DNA of 64,000 nt from Bernardetia sp. GTDB lineage: Bacteria > Bacteroidota > Bacteroidia > Cytophagales > Bernardetiaceae. The position numbers and the translations under genes were made by a program. Positions 8,793-17,947 of the stretch are shown one piece after another. The DNA lies in the NCBI GenBank assembly GCA_020630575.1, contig JAHDBD010000002.1, positions 220,954-284,953 of the forward strand. The letters are read 5' to 3'. The notes under the pieces were generated by a model. That model had not been told where the DNA came from. It saw only the letters and a program-made list of their open reading frames with translations, and did not search any database. How positions within the stretch are numbered: position 1 is the stretch's first letter; each line of letters starts with the position of its first letter.

Positions 8793-9716
8793 TTAGTTTA
8801 TTAACCATTCCAAAATCTTTGGAAAGTGATCGTTTATTGCGTCTTTGTGTGTCAGCATGTTGTTATGGTCATAATCATGTAAATTCTGATTTGATTTTGA
8901 CAACAACCAAAACTCATCTGTCGAATTATCAATCTCATCCATCAATAATTTTACATCATTTGGGTTTCCCAAAATAGTATCGTTTGCTGCTGCAATATGA
9001 AGAGTAGGAGGGAAGTATCGTTGTTTCTGTTTTAAATTTTGGAAGCCGCTTTGGTAATCAAATTTATCTTTACAGAGCCATTTATCTTCCTTAATCCATT
9101 TATTAGATTCTGTTATAAATCCTCTGCTTTCGTCATCTGTTCCAAAGCCAATTTTTGTAGTAGGTAAATAACCTAGTGTTTTTCCAGAAACTTTACCCAA
9201 AAAATTCCATACAAAATCTATTTTTACTATTTTTTCTATTCCTTTTGTTCTGATTCTTCTTTTACTTCCAAAAAACACCATTTTTTTTGTAGCTTCTGCT
9301 ATTTGTGGAAAACGTAACATAAAAGGAGGGATTATCACTCCACCCCAAGAATGAGCAGCCCAAAAATTAGGAAAATGACCTTTTATTTCTCTTATTTTAT
9401 TAGCAAAAGTTGGCAAGTCTTCTAAAATATATTCAGTCTGTCCGAAAGTAGATTTAGAATTTACTTTTGGTTTACTCTCTCCTTTTCCCCTCAAGTCTGC
9501 AACAAAAACATCAAAACCATTTTCAGCTAAATAACTTCCAAACCCTTTTCCCTGTACAGAATAAAAGATACGACCATTTTCGACACTTCCATGAATAAGT
9601 AAAATAGTAGGTAGAGTTTGAAGATCTGAACCTTCTTTATAAATTCTTTTTAAATGTAAAGTATCATTATATTCTGTTTTTAAATCAATAAAAATAGATT
9701 CGTAATTTAATGGCAT
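8793..9716 (-). CDS. Alpha/beta hydrolase, lysophospholipase-like
   Basis: 307 residues with the alpha/beta-hydrolase fold. The oxyanion-hole HG is at 42-43 (LLIHGSVENG), strand/loop FVADLRGKGES at 71-81, nucleophile elbow WAAHSWGG with Ser123 (an A-H-S-W-G variant of GxSxG) and a C-terminal HDYDHNNML segment that can supply the catalytic His. No signal peptide, so probably cytoplasmic. Substrate unknown; lipid esters or an acyl ester are plausible. It lies just upstream of the DtxR-family gene on the same strand, but the probable promoter between them suggests separate control. Confidence 0.8.
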   Translation of the reverse strand: MPLNYESIFIDLKTEYNDTLHLKRIYKEGSDLQTLPTILLIHGSVENGRIFYSVQGKGFGSYLAENGFDVFVADLRGKGESKPKVNSKSTFGQTEYILEDLPTFANKIREIKGHFPNFWAAHSWGGVIIPPFMLRFPQIAEATKKMVFFGSKRRIRTKGIEKIVKIDFVWNFLGKVSGKTLGYLPTTKIGFGTDDESRGFITESNKWIKEDKWLCKDKFDYQSGFQNLKQKQRYFPPTLHIAAANDTILGNPNDVKLLMDEIDNSTDEFWLLSKSNQNLHDYDHNNMLTHKDAINDHFPKILEWLIN

Positions 9717-9915
9717 TATTTTTTGATTTATCTTTTAGCTTTATGTATTCAATAATCTTTCTCAAAACTTTATACAAAAAAACGTGTTTTGAAAACAACA
9801 AACAAGTTTTATAAAACTTTCTATCTTTAAGAGTCTATTTGAAAACAAAATTTAACATTTTCATTCGACTTCTTATTACCCTATTTTCAACTCACTTTTT
9901 AAACTTTATTTTTTT

Positions 9916-10734
9916 ATGAAAAAATTTTCTTATTTATCATTTATTGTTTTATTCTACTTTGTAACAGCATGTGCAACAGCACCACTTACGGGGCGAAAAC
10001 AACTTATTTTACTTCCTGCATCTGAAATAAATTCGATGAGTTTTCAGGCTTATAACGAAATGCTTAGTGAACAAAAAGTAGTAAAAGGAACAACAGAGGC
10101 ACAAACTATAACTAATGTAGGGCAGCGAATTCAATATGCTGTCGAAACGTATCTTAAATCAGTAAACAAAACTGATTTAATTAAAGGTTTTCAGTGGGAA
10201 TATAATTTAGTACAAGAACCTTCTGCAAATGCGTCGTGTATGCCTGGGGGAAAAGTGATTTTTCATACTGGAATTATGCCTATTTGCCAAACTCCAACAG
10301 GGGTTGGTGTGGTAATGGGACACGAAGTTGCACATGCTGTAGCTAGTCATGGTAATGAGCGAATGAGCCAAGGAATGGCTGCACAAGGAGTTTTATCTTT
10401 GGGAGCAGCTCTCATGAATCAAAAACCAACACTAGGAAAACAATTAATTTTACAAGCTGCTGGATTAGGAACACAGGTAGGACTTTTGAAGTTTTCAAGA
10501 GATCAAGAATCAGAAGCTGACCATTTAGGAATTATTTTTATGGCAATGGCAGGTTATAACCCAGCCGAATCAATTGCTTTTTGGCAACGTATGGCTGCAC
10601 AAGCAGGAGGACAAGCACCACCAGAATTTTTATCTACACACCCAAGTTCTTCTACACGTATCAATAACCTCAAAAAATGGCTTCCAGAAGCAATGAAGTA
10701 TTATAATGCTTCTCCATATAAAGGAAAACCGTAA
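9916..10734 (+). CDS. M48-family zinc metalloprotease lipoprotein
   Basis: 272-residue periplasm-facing lipoprotein. Signal peptide with lipobox VTAC, lipidated Cys19. Zinc site HEVAH at 136-140 and the third ligand region ESEAD (E198xxxD202), as in M48 proteases of the LoiP/YcaL/BepA type, which degrade misfolded outer-membrane proteins. The closing FLSTHPSSSTRINNL motif is typical of the family. It stands alone with a terminator at 10764-10802. A role in envelope quality control follows from the family; the substrate is unknown. Confidence 0.92.
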   Translation: MKKFSYLSFIVLFYFVTACATAPLTGRKQLILLPASEINSMSFQAYNEMLSEQKVVKGTTEAQTITNVGQRIQYAVETYLKSVNKTDLIKGFQWEYNLVQEPSANASCMPGGKVIFHTGIMPICQTPTGVGVVMGHEVAHAVASHGNERMSQGMAAQGVLSLGAALMNQKPTLGKQLILQAAGLGTQVGLLKFSRDQESEADHLGIIFMAMAGYNPAESIAFWQRMAAQAGGQAPPEFLSTHPSSSTRINNLKKWLPEAMKYYNASPYKGKP

Positions 10735-10763
10735 TTATTTTGCAATAAATACTTTACAATCAA

Positions 10764-10802
10764 AAAAAACCTAGAACATATTATTTTGCTCTAGGTTTTT
10801 TG
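10764..10802. terminator. Intrinsic terminator after the M48 gene
   Basis: A-rich left arm ending ACCTAGA (10769-10775) pairs with TCTAGGT (10790-10796), followed by a T run. It lies between the convergent M48 and ABC-permease genes and could work in both directions. Confidence 0.85.
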
Positions 10803-10826
10803 TTATGCAGTTAGAAGAAATACAGT

Positions 10827-12068
10827 TTAGCTTCTAGTATTTGGGTCATAGGCATCTCTCAGACCATTTCCTAAAAGATTAAAAGCAAGAACTAAAATAC
10901 TAATACAAAGACTTGGAAAGACAATCAAATGCCAACTATTACTTGTTCCAATAACGGAATATCCTTCCGAAACCATCATTCCCCAAGAAGGTGTGGGAGG
11001 CTGAACACCCAAGCCTAAAAAGCTCAGACCTGCTTCTATCAAAATAGCAGCTGCAAAATTTGAAGTCGTAACCACTACTATTTCGCCCAACATATTAGGC
11101 AAAATATGTCTAAAAATAATTCTCCAATGACTCATTCCAAAAGCATGGGTAGCTTCGATAAATGGTTTTCTTTTAATTGTTTTTATTTTTCCTCTTACAA
11201 TACGAGCAATTTCTACCCACATCGTCAGACCAACAGCCACAAAAGCAACCCAAATCCCTTTACTTTGAAGCACAATGGTAATTGCAATTACAAGCATAAT
11301 ACTAGGAATAGACCACACTACTGTCATAAACCAATGAATGACACTATCTATCCAGCCACCAAAATAACCAGAAATTGCGCCCAAACTTACTCCCAAAACG
11401 AGTGAAATCAAAACAGCAATTGCACCAATAGTAAGAGAAATTCGTGTTCCATACATCAAACGACTCAAAATATCTCTACCCGAACGGTCAGTTCCGAGCC
11501 AATACGTACGAGTTTCTATATTTTCTTTTTGAAATTCTTCTGCCAGCTCAAATAAAGTAGTTGTTCGTATTCTTTTCTGAATATCAACATAGCGCACTGT
11601 GTCACCTTTTATTTGATAGTTATAGTTAAGAGAATCATCTGAAAGCAGTCCTGAAACACCTGCAAAAACGGGTTTAGTAGCATAAATGAGCGAATAGGAA
11701 AGTTCTTTTTTCTCTCTTCCATAAATTTTAAAAAATACTGTATCTCCCACAATCCTAAACGTATCTATTGGTGTAATTGTGTAGTCAGTTTCATCGCCAT
11801 TATAAATACTTTCAAAAAAACCTGTATGTTCAGTAGAAATTCGTTTTCTAAACTTCAACATTTTTGTTTCAAAAACAGGTAATTCTTTACCTATCTGCAC
11901 AGCTCCATCATTTGCATTTGGGGTTTTGTCAGGCATAATTGTATGACCTGCAAGGGCTACAAAAACAGCAAATAAAATAACAAAAAGCCCAAACATGGCT
12001 GGTTTGTGTTTTAATAAGCGTTTGCGTATTTGTGAAGAAGGCGATATATGCTCAAATTCTGCTGCCAT
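10827..12068 (-). CDS. Dipeptide/oligopeptide ABC transporter permease (OppC/DppC type)
   Basis: Inner-membrane permease of a peptide importer. A first membrane span at ~25-45 (FGLFVILFAVFVALAG) is followed by an unusually long periplasmic segment (~46-200), then YWLGTDRSGRDILSRLMYGTRISL and about five spans. The EAA loop that contacts the ATPase is EATHAFGMSHWRIIFRHILPN at ~305-325, and the C-terminus has the GLGVQPPTPSWG motif typical of OppC/DppC. At 413 residues it exceeds the usual ~300 because of the periplasmic insert. No partner permease, binding protein or ATPase is encoded nearby, so the complex must be assembled from other loci. Confidence 0.9.
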   Translation of the reverse strand: MAAEFEHISPSSQIRKRLLKHKPAMFGLFVILFAVFVALAGHTIMPDKTPNANDGAVQIGKELPVFETKMLKFRKRISTEHTGFFESIYNGDETDYTITPIDTFRIVGDTVFFKIYGREKKELSYSLIYATKPVFAGVSGLLSDDSLNYNYQIKGDTVRYVDIQKRIRTTTLFELAEEFQKENIETRTYWLGTDRSGRDILSRLMYGTRISLTIGAIAVLISLVLGVSLGAISGYFGGWIDSVIHWFMTVVWSIPSIMLVIAITIVLQSKGIWVAFVAVGLTMWVEIARIVRGKIKTIKRKPFIEATHAFGMSHWRIIFRHILPNMLGEIVVVTTSNFAAAILIEAGLSFLGLGVQPPTPSWGMMVSEGYSVIGTSNSWHLIVFPSLCISILVLAFNLLGNGLRDAYDPNTRS

Positions 12069-12252
12069 TTAGAGAAATAAACGAATGCAATATTAATTGA
12101 GAATGGAAATAAAAAATATTGGTGTTTTTCTTTTCCATTGCTAGAAATTACTTTAAACGACTAATTTACTAAGAAAGTAACATAAAAACTATTCTTATTT
12201 AAAATAAACGATTGATAAAGTCAGATTACTTAGCATTAGTTACATTTGTTTA

Positions 12253-13470
12253 CTATTTTGTTCTTCTACCTTTCCAATTATAGCCTTTTTTCTGTGCAGC
12301 AATTCCAAAAAATATAGCATAAAAACTATAAAACATCCACCAAAAAGGCAGTGTAAAAATTGCTTTTAGTTGTCTCAAAAAATGCAATACAGAAAATAAA
12401 AACAGAAATTCTATACTCATTTTAATAAAAAAAGTAAGATAAAGATACTTTCTTAGTTCTGAATTTATCAGATAAAAATCAGTTGTAAATATATCAAAAG
12501 CCATAAAAACAAACATTAATAAAGTAAAAACTTGAACCAAAAACACAAACATACTAATTGCTGCATGACTTATTTTTTTATGTTGATTCCATTTACTTGC
12601 CCAACGTTTGCGCTGATTATAAAATTGATTCCAAGTTTGAGTTGCTTCTGTTTCAACGATTGCTTTATCTGATTTTAAGAAAAAAATATTCTTAGGATAA
12701 ACTTTGTGAAATTTATGTAATAAAAACTCATCATCTCCAGACGAAATTTGATAGCCATCTTGTATAGTGTTATTTTTCTCTTGGTTTTCATATCCTCCCA
12801 ATTCTTCAAATACCTTTTTGGAATATGCCATATTTGCGCCATTGCAAGTAAAAGGAAAACCAAAATTGAGAGCAGCACCTCCTGAGCCAATTAATGTAGC
12901 AAATTCAGAAGCCTGTAAAGCTGCAAAAAAATCTCTTTTATGATTTAAACGAACAGCTCCAGCAACAAAAAAGGCTTTTTCATCTCTTTTTTCTTTATAA
13001 TCAATGAAATTTGAAAAAGTGGAAAGCCAACTTTTTTGAACTCTACAATCTCCGTCTGTTGTGATGATATATTCAAACTTTGCTTTCGAAACTCCTAAAG
13101 TAATTGCTCGTTTTTTGTGTGCAGAATCAGCAGCAGTAACGGAAATAAGTTGCAAAGAATATGGCATTTTTTGGACTAAATTGGTTACAATTTCTGCCGT
13201 CTTATCATCCGAATTATCATCTAAAACTAAAACTTCAAAATTATTAGTATCTAAATCTTGTAAAGCCAAATCATTCAATAAAGCTGCAATATTTTGAGCC
13301 TCATTTCGGACAGGAATTAAAACAGAAAAACGGATTTTGTTGCTTTCTAAGTCTATCTTGCCATTGTTGGTGTTCTTGTCATCAACTTCGCCGTTGTTGG
13401 TGTCCCCACCAACTACATTATCACAAACAAAAACACCTTCTTTATGCCAACCGTAAATAACGAAAAGCAA
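12253..13470 (-). CDS. Membrane GT2-family glycosyltransferase with in-frame palindromic repeat insert
   Basis: GT-A glycosyltransferase of family 2 with C-terminal membrane spans, of the kind making envelope glycans. From the TTG at 13470: residues ~47-57 begin the catalytic domain (FSVLIPVRNEAQNI), then DDNSDD, TDGDCRVQ (DxD-like), SGDDEF (catalytic acid region) and QRKRWASKW (QxxRW, frequent in processive enzymes). Three or four hydrophobic segments follow. Residues ~19-39 (VVGGDTNNGEVDDKNTNNG) are encoded by two copies of a dispersed palindromic element. The frame remains open to 13527 and encodes a clear membrane span before the TTG, so the true start is probably upstream at a non-standard codon such as ATT at 13513-13515. 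Confidence 0.88.
   Translation of the reverse strand: MLFVIYGWHKEGVFVCDNVVGGDTNNGEVDDKNTNNGKIDLESNKIRFSVLIPVRNEAQNIAALLNDLALQDLDTNNFEVLVLDDNSDDKTAEIVTNLVQKMPYSLQLISVTAADSAHKKRAITLGVSKAKFEYIITTDGDCRVQKSWLSTFSNFIDYKEKRDEKAFFVAGAVRLNHKRDFFAALQASEFATLIGSGGAALNFGFPFTCNGANMAYSKKVFEELGGYENQEKNNTIQDGYQISSGDDEFLLHKFHKVYPKNIFFLKSDKAIVETEATQTWNQFYNQRKRWASKWNQHKKISHAAISMFVFLVQVFTLLMFVFMAFDIFTTDFYLINSELRKYLYLTFFIKMSIEFLFLFSVLHFLRQLKAIFTLPFWWMFYSFYAIFFGIAAQKKGYNWKGRRTK
13357..13415. repeat. Palindromic repeat copies C1 and C2 inside the glycosyltransferase gene
   Basis: Two copies 30 bases apart: GCCATTGTTGGTGTT (from 13360) and GCCGTTGTTGGTGTC (from 13390). The second forms a stem GTTGGTG/CACCAAC (13396-13402/13407-13413). 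The 30-base spacing keeps the reading frame. The same core occurs at 2192-2220, 22268-22298 and, more degenerate, 24883-24920 and 56800-56835. Confidence 0.7.
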
Positions 13471-13668
13471 AACGCAACTATAAATCCAAAAAATGAGTAG
13501 AGTGAGGTAGAAAATACACTTATTTGATTAGTGAAGGATTGATAAGATCGAAAATACAGATAAATACAAGATAGGATTAAAATAATAATTCAAAAAATCC
13601 GTTTTTTCATCTGTCTAATCAGTAAAATCCGTGTTCTATAAAAAAGATAGTGTAAAATACCATATTTT

Positions 13669-15213
13669 TTAAAACTGAAAATAAATAAAAGGCTGAATTC
13701 CTGCTGTCTTGAATTGGAAGAGAACTAAAAGAATGGTTACAATAACAATTGCTTTCACTACATCTGGCAATTCTGCAAAGGCAATTCTTGTCGCTGCTTT
13801 TATATCTTCTGGTAACCAATGGATTACAAAACCTAAAAGCAAGACGGCATAAATAGTTTTGTATGCTGCAATCCTTTCAAAAATCCCTGCAAATTCGAAC
13901 TTATAAAAAATCTGTTCTAACATTAAATTGACCGTCGCAACGTCAGCAGCACGAAAATACATCCAACAAAAACAAACAAAATGAAAGGTAATGATGAGCA
14001 TTACTAAGTTATAAACCTTTGATTTTTGCCAAGATTCTGGAATATCAACGAAAGTAAGCCATAGTTTATGAACAGCTAAAGCAACTCCATGAAGCGCACC
14101 CCAAATTACAAAACGCCAAGCGTTTCCGTGCCAAAGTCCACCCAAAAGCATTGTCAGAAATAAGTTTACATACGTTCTCGCTTTTCCTTTTCTGTTTCCA
14201 CCCAAAGGAATATACAAATAATCTCTAAGCCAAGAAGAAAGCGAAATATGCCATCTACGCCAAAAATCAGTAATACTCACAGACTTGTAAGGAGAATTGA
14301 AATTGATAGGCAAACGAAAACCCAAAAGCAAAGCTACACCAATCGCAATATCTGTGTAGCCTGAAAAATCGCAATAAATCTGAATTGCATAGCCATAAAC
14401 AGCCATTAAATTTTCAAAACCTGTGTATTGAAAAGGCTCGGCAAAAACTCTATCGACATAATTAGACGAAATATAATCTGAAATCAACATCTTCTTAACT
14501 AATCCATTGATAATCAGAAAAATAGCTTCATTATATTCTGTACTTGACAGTTTATATTTTTTATAAATCTGTGGTACAAACTCAGATGCTCTCACAATAG
14601 GTCCTGCAACAAGTTGAGGAAAAAAGCTTACATAAAACCCAAAATCTACTATATTTTTGACAGGTTCTAACTGCCTTCTATAAATATCTATGGAATAGCT
14701 AATTGTCTGAAAGGTATAAAACGAAATACCAACAGGAAGGAAAATAGAAGTGGTATCAAAATATGGTTTTCCTACAATTAGATTAAGGAAATACGAAAAA
14801 TAGTCTGTTTTGGCAATATCCCACGAAGTTCCTGAAATCCATTCAGAAGTTGTATTAAGAGAATCAACAAAGAAAAAAGTATATTTAAAATAAGCTAAAA
14901 CAGAGAGATTAATGAATACACTAAGCGTAACAAGTAATTTCCGATGTTTTTCGTCTTCACTTTTAAAAATAGATTCCCCAATAAAATAATCTACAATAGT
15001 AGAAAAAATCAGGAGCAGAAAAAACCAACCACTTGATAGATAATAAAAATAAAGACTAAAAATAGCTAGAAAAGAAGTTCTGGCAATCTGTTTATCTTTT
15101 GCAAACTGATAAACGAAAAGTACGAGCGCAAAGAAAAACCAAAATAATACTTTCGTAAAAATCAGTGGGTCATTTTCTTTGTACAATAAAATACTTTTCC
15201 AAATACTTTCCAT
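13669..15213 (-). CDS. MBOAT-family O-acyltransferase (AlgI/DltB-like)
   Basis: 514-residue polytopic membrane acyltransferase. About ten hydrophobic spans are visible. The MBOAT signature FWRRWHISLSSWLRDYLYIP, GGNRKGKARTYVN and the catalytic-His region LLGGLWHGNAWRFVIWG are complete. Members transfer acyl groups across the membrane to polysaccharides or teichoic acids. No AlgJ/AlgX/DltD-type partner is adjacent. The GT2 gene lies about 200 bases downstream on the same strand, so the two may act on one extracellular glycan. The start at 15213 (MESIWKSILLY) gives the normal N-terminus. Confidence 0.93.
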   Translation of the reverse strand: MESIWKSILLYKENDPLIFTKVLFWFFFALVLFVYQFAKDKQIARTSFLAIFSLYFYYLSSGWFFLLLIFSTIVDYFIGESIFKSEDEKHRKLLVTLSVFINLSVLAYFKYTFFFVDSLNTTSEWISGTSWDIAKTDYFSYFLNLIVGKPYFDTTSIFLPVGISFYTFQTISYSIDIYRRQLEPVKNIVDFGFYVSFFPQLVAGPIVRASEFVPQIYKKYKLSSTEYNEAIFLIINGLVKKMLISDYISSNYVDRVFAEPFQYTGFENLMAVYGYAIQIYCDFSGYTDIAIGVALLLGFRLPINFNSPYKSVSITDFWRRWHISLSSWLRDYLYIPLGGNRKGKARTYVNLFLTMLLGGLWHGNAWRFVIWGALHGVALAVHKLWLTFVDIPESWQKSKVYNLVMLIITFHFVCFCWMYFRAADVATVNLMLEQIFYKFEFAGIFERIAAYKTIYAVLLLGFVIHWLPEDIKAATRIAFAELPDVVKAIVIVTILLVLFQFKTAGIQPFIYFQF

Positions 15214-15462
15214 AGAGGCTAAAGAAATCAGTTTGTACGTTTGGTTGGATAATGGTTATTAGCAAAACAGTTTCAAAACTACTAAAAAAAAGGATTCTAT
15301 TTTAGAAAAAATGGAAAAAATTAAAATTAAAATGAAAAGCATTACAAATTTGATTGTGCTTTATGTAGAAAAACCAAATTTGATTTATTTTTTTCGTATA
15401 TTTTCTAACTTTAACCTAACACTATCATTTTATCTAACTTTACCCACAAATAAAATTAAAAT

Positions 15463-15891
15463 ATGTATCTACTTTATCAAAGTGTCGATGAATGTGCTAG
15501 TTCTTATATTGATACAGAAACCAATTACTATCTTATTCGATTACAAAAAAAAGTAGCCGAAGAAGATTACAAAGCTGCTTATTCTGCTATATTAGAAAGT
15601 AGTGAAACAAAACCGTATAGAAAAATTATTCTCTCTGTAGTAGATGATAAAGACTTTCCACTTTCTGTTCCTTTTTCAGCTCGCAGTTGGTTTGCTTCTT
15701 ATTTTGCGCCTAAATTTTATGCGATGGCAGAAAAAGATGTAACTGTAGGAATAGTAAAGCCTAAAACTAAGTTTCAAGAAAACATGATGAATGTTATTTT
15801 AGGTGTAGTTGATAAAGCCAACATAAAAATAAATGCCGAATATTTTGAAAGTGAAGAAGAAGCTAGAGAATGGATAAAAAATGCTGCCTAA
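15463..15891 (+). CDS. STAS/SpoIIAA-like small protein
   Basis: 142 residues without signal peptide or membrane span. The alternation of strands and helices (YRKIILSVVDDKDF, then FYAMAEKDVTVGIV) and the ending EYFESEEEAREWIKNA resemble the SpoIIAA-like (STAS-fold) family often found in Bacteroidota, where the last motif is a recurrent feature. Function of such stand-alone proteins is not established; lipid or partner-switch binding has been suggested for the fold. The start is the ATG at 15463; an overlapping frame from 15311 looks non-coding. Followed by a terminator. Confidence 0.65.
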   Translation: MYLLYQSVDECASSYIDTETNYYLIRLQKKVAEEDYKAAYSAILESSETKPYRKIILSVVDDKDFPLSVPFSARSWFASYFAPKFYAMAEKDVTVGIVKPKTKFQENMMNVILGVVDKANIKINAEYFESEEEAREWIKNAA

Positions 15892-15904
15892 CTTTATTTA
15901 GATA

Positions 15905-15950
15905 AAAAAACAGATTCAAATAACTGTAAGATATTTTAAATCTGTTTTTT
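15905..15950 (+). terminator. Intrinsic terminator
   Basis: Arms AAAAAACAGATT (15905-15916) and AATCTGTTTTTT (15939-15950) are perfectly complementary with a 22-nt loop and a T run, 13 bases after the SpoIIAA-like gene. Confidence 0.85.
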
Positions 15951-16093
15951 ATTTCTAGGATAAGGAAAAAAGTTTTTATTTTTTTTTAGATTTTGCCACA
16001 AAGATTGTTTAGTCTTCGTAGTTATTTAAATTTACTAGATAATTATTCTTTAAAAGAAAACAAATTATGTTATAATATCTAACTAAAAAAACA

Positions 16094-16918
16094 ATGACCT
16101 TCATATACTTAAAAAACAATTGTATTTATTTCATTTTCACTTTAATAATACTCTTTTTTTATTTTACAAATAGCTATGCTCAGGTGGATGTCATAGAAGA
16201 TGAGTATGAGTACGATACAATTATTATAAAAAGAAAAGTGAAACAACAATTTATTTATTCTAATTATAAAAAATCTGACCTAGATTTTTATCTTTCTCCT
16301 ATTGCCCTTCTAGAACCTTTTGCAACAGTTTATTTTGGAACAGAATATTTTTTAGAAGATAAAATTTCTCTTTATACAGATATAGGATATATCCTAAACT
16401 TCAGAAAAGAAAGAAATCTAGAAAATAGTGGAATTCCTTTGCCTCACTCTAATTATCCTAGTTATGTTATAAAACCTGAAATACGATTTTATACGAAAAA
16501 TAATCCTCAAAAGGCTTCGTATCATGCCATAAAATTTATGTTTCGAAATATGAATTATAAGGAGAAACAAATAGTATATGATGAATATTTTTTTGATCCG
16601 ACAACGCAAAGTTGGACAGTGGCAGGAGCTAGTTATGAATCAGATTATAGAGTCAGAAGACGTTCTATAGGAATACAATATAGTAAAGGTTGGAAAGGAA
16701 AGTTTGTCAAGACATGGACAAGCAACTTTTATTTTGGGGTAGGTGCAAGACTTATTTCAAATAAACTCATAGATAAACGTCCAACTCCCTTTACTGATGA
16801 TTGGATAGAATTGGGATTAGATTTTTTAGATTTAGAAAAACAGTATAAACTTTTTTCTATGGATATTTCGGTTGGTGTAAGAATTGGAACTAAGCTCAAA
16901 GCAAGAGCAGCTAATTAA
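16094..16918 (+). CDS. Putative outer-membrane beta-barrel protein
   Basis: 274 residues. A signal peptide (residues ~8-29, ending SYAQ) is followed by alternating aromatic strands typical of small barrels: FATVYFGTEYFLEDKISLY, YPSYVIKPEIRFY, FYFGVGARLIS and the final MDISVGVRIGTKLKAR. I cannot assign it to a named family. Outer-membrane location is inferred from composition. Single gene with a terminator at 16959-16993. Confidence 0.6.
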   Translation: MTFIYLKNNCIYFIFTLIILFFYFTNSYAQVDVIEDEYEYDTIIIKRKVKQQFIYSNYKKSDLDFYLSPIALLEPFATVYFGTEYFLEDKISLYTDIGYILNFRKERNLENSGIPLPHSNYPSYVIKPEIRFYTKNNPQKASYHAIKFMFRNMNYKEKQIVYDEYFFDPTTQSWTVAGASYESDYRVRRRSIGIQYSKGWKGKFVKTWTSNFYFGVGARLISNKLIDKRPTPFTDDWIELGLDFLDLEKQYKLFSMDISVGVRIGTKLKARAAN

Positions 16919-16958
16919 AAGCTATTCTTGTTTAGTAGTATCAAAATACAATTAAGGT

Positions 16959-16993
16959 AAAGTCTTTTGCAAAAAAACGCAAAAGACTTTTTT
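16959..16993 (+). terminator. Intrinsic terminator
   Basis: Arms 16959-16970 (AAAGTCTTTTGC) and 16979-16990 are perfectly complementary with an 8-nt A-rich loop and a T run, 40 bases after the barrel-like gene. Confidence 0.9.
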
Positions 16994-17458
16994 GATAGAC
17001 AGAATGTATATTAATGTGAAATTGATATAAAAAATAAAATGGCAGATAACTTATGGTGTTTCAACGACGACATAGATTATTGCCAACACTAAGTTCATAT
17101 TAGAAGTAATTAGTATGCAGAGCGAATTTTGAGCATTTTTTTATAATAAATTCCTTTAATACAAGAATTATTTGTATTTTTAAAATAAAAGAGACAAATT
17201 GCTATCCTATTTCAGTGCAGAACAGCAAATTATTCTACCACAATTTTAATAAATAACAGTTATTTATGCAAAAAATCAAATTTATATATTTTATAAAAAC
17301 TCGTATGATTTGATTACATTTGCAAAATATAAACATAGACACTATCCTACATAAATAATAGATTATAAAAAATTTTACACAGAATTGATTTAAAGGTTAA
17401 TTAAGCAAACAGAATAGCAAAAGCTATCTTGTACAAATCATTAAAATAAAAAATATTT
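16994..17458. other. Intergenic region upstream of bactofilin
   Basis: No gene is visible. A segment at 17050-17095 (GGTGTTTCAACGACGACATAG, CCAACACTAAG) may be a worn relic of the GTTGGTGT palindromic family, too degenerate to claim. A promoter candidate for the bactofilin gene lies at 17315-17322. Confidence 0.5.
17315..17323 (+). promoter_or_regulatory. Candidate -7 element for the bactofilin operon
   Basis: TACATTTGC is an exact TAnnTTTG match. The -33 side is AT-rich without a TTTG. The leader would be about 130 bases. Confidence 0.4.
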
Positions 17459-17947
17459 ATGGCTATGTTCCAATCGAAAAAACAAACAGTAGGCTCAACA
17501 GAGGTAGAAGCAAATAATATTATAGGTAAAGGCACTAAAATTATAGGTGACCTGATAACACAAGGAAATATTCGAATTGATGGAGAAATCAACGGAAATA
17601 TCACATCCAAATCTAAAGTAGCTTTAGGAAGTGGATCAAACCTAAAGGGAAATCTTGTATCTAGTAATGCAGAAATAGAAGGCGAAGTTACAGGAAATCT
17701 TTTTATTGCTGAACTGCTTATCTTGAAAGCAAATGCTGTTATTAATGGTGATGTTTGTGCGCTGCGCATGATAACTGAACCAGGTGCTAAAATAAATGGT
17801 CAGTGCAAAGTAGGAGAAGCTCCAAAAGTAACAACCTCATTACAAAATCCAACTCTAAATAGCTCTTCTAATTCTGGAATAAACGGTAAAAAGAATGAAC
17901 GACAAATCGAACAAAAATCAGAACGAGAACTTCAAACCTCAAGATAA
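17459..17947 (+). CDS. Bactofilin (polymer-forming cytoskeletal protein)
   Basis: 162 residues. The bactofilin beta-helix core spans ~19-125: IIGKGTKIIGDLITQGNIRIDGEINGNI, SGSNLKGNLVSSNAEIEGEVTGNL and AVINGDV, with the typical short proline-free repeats, flanked by disordered tails. Bactofilins polymerise without nucleotides and organise cell-wall or polarity machinery. The last 53 bases overlap the next gene in another frame, so translation is probably coupled. The pairing with an AtpZ-like gene is known in Bacteroidota, where the ATP synthase genes often follow; here they do not. Confidence 0.93.
   Translation: MAMFQSKKQTVGSTEVEANNIIGKGTKIIGDLITQGNIRIDGEINGNITSKSKVALGSGSNLKGNLVSSNAEIEGEVTGNLFIAELLILKANAVINGDVCALRMITEPGAKINGQCKVGEAPKVTTSLQNPTLNSSSNSGINGKKNERQIEQKSERELQTSR

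Noticed and set aside
15311..15556. 81-codon frame ahead of and overlapping the SpoIIAA-like gene
   Set aside because: Extreme Ile/Leu/Phe/Lys composition expected of AT-rich non-coding DNA and overlap with a well-supported gene in another frame.
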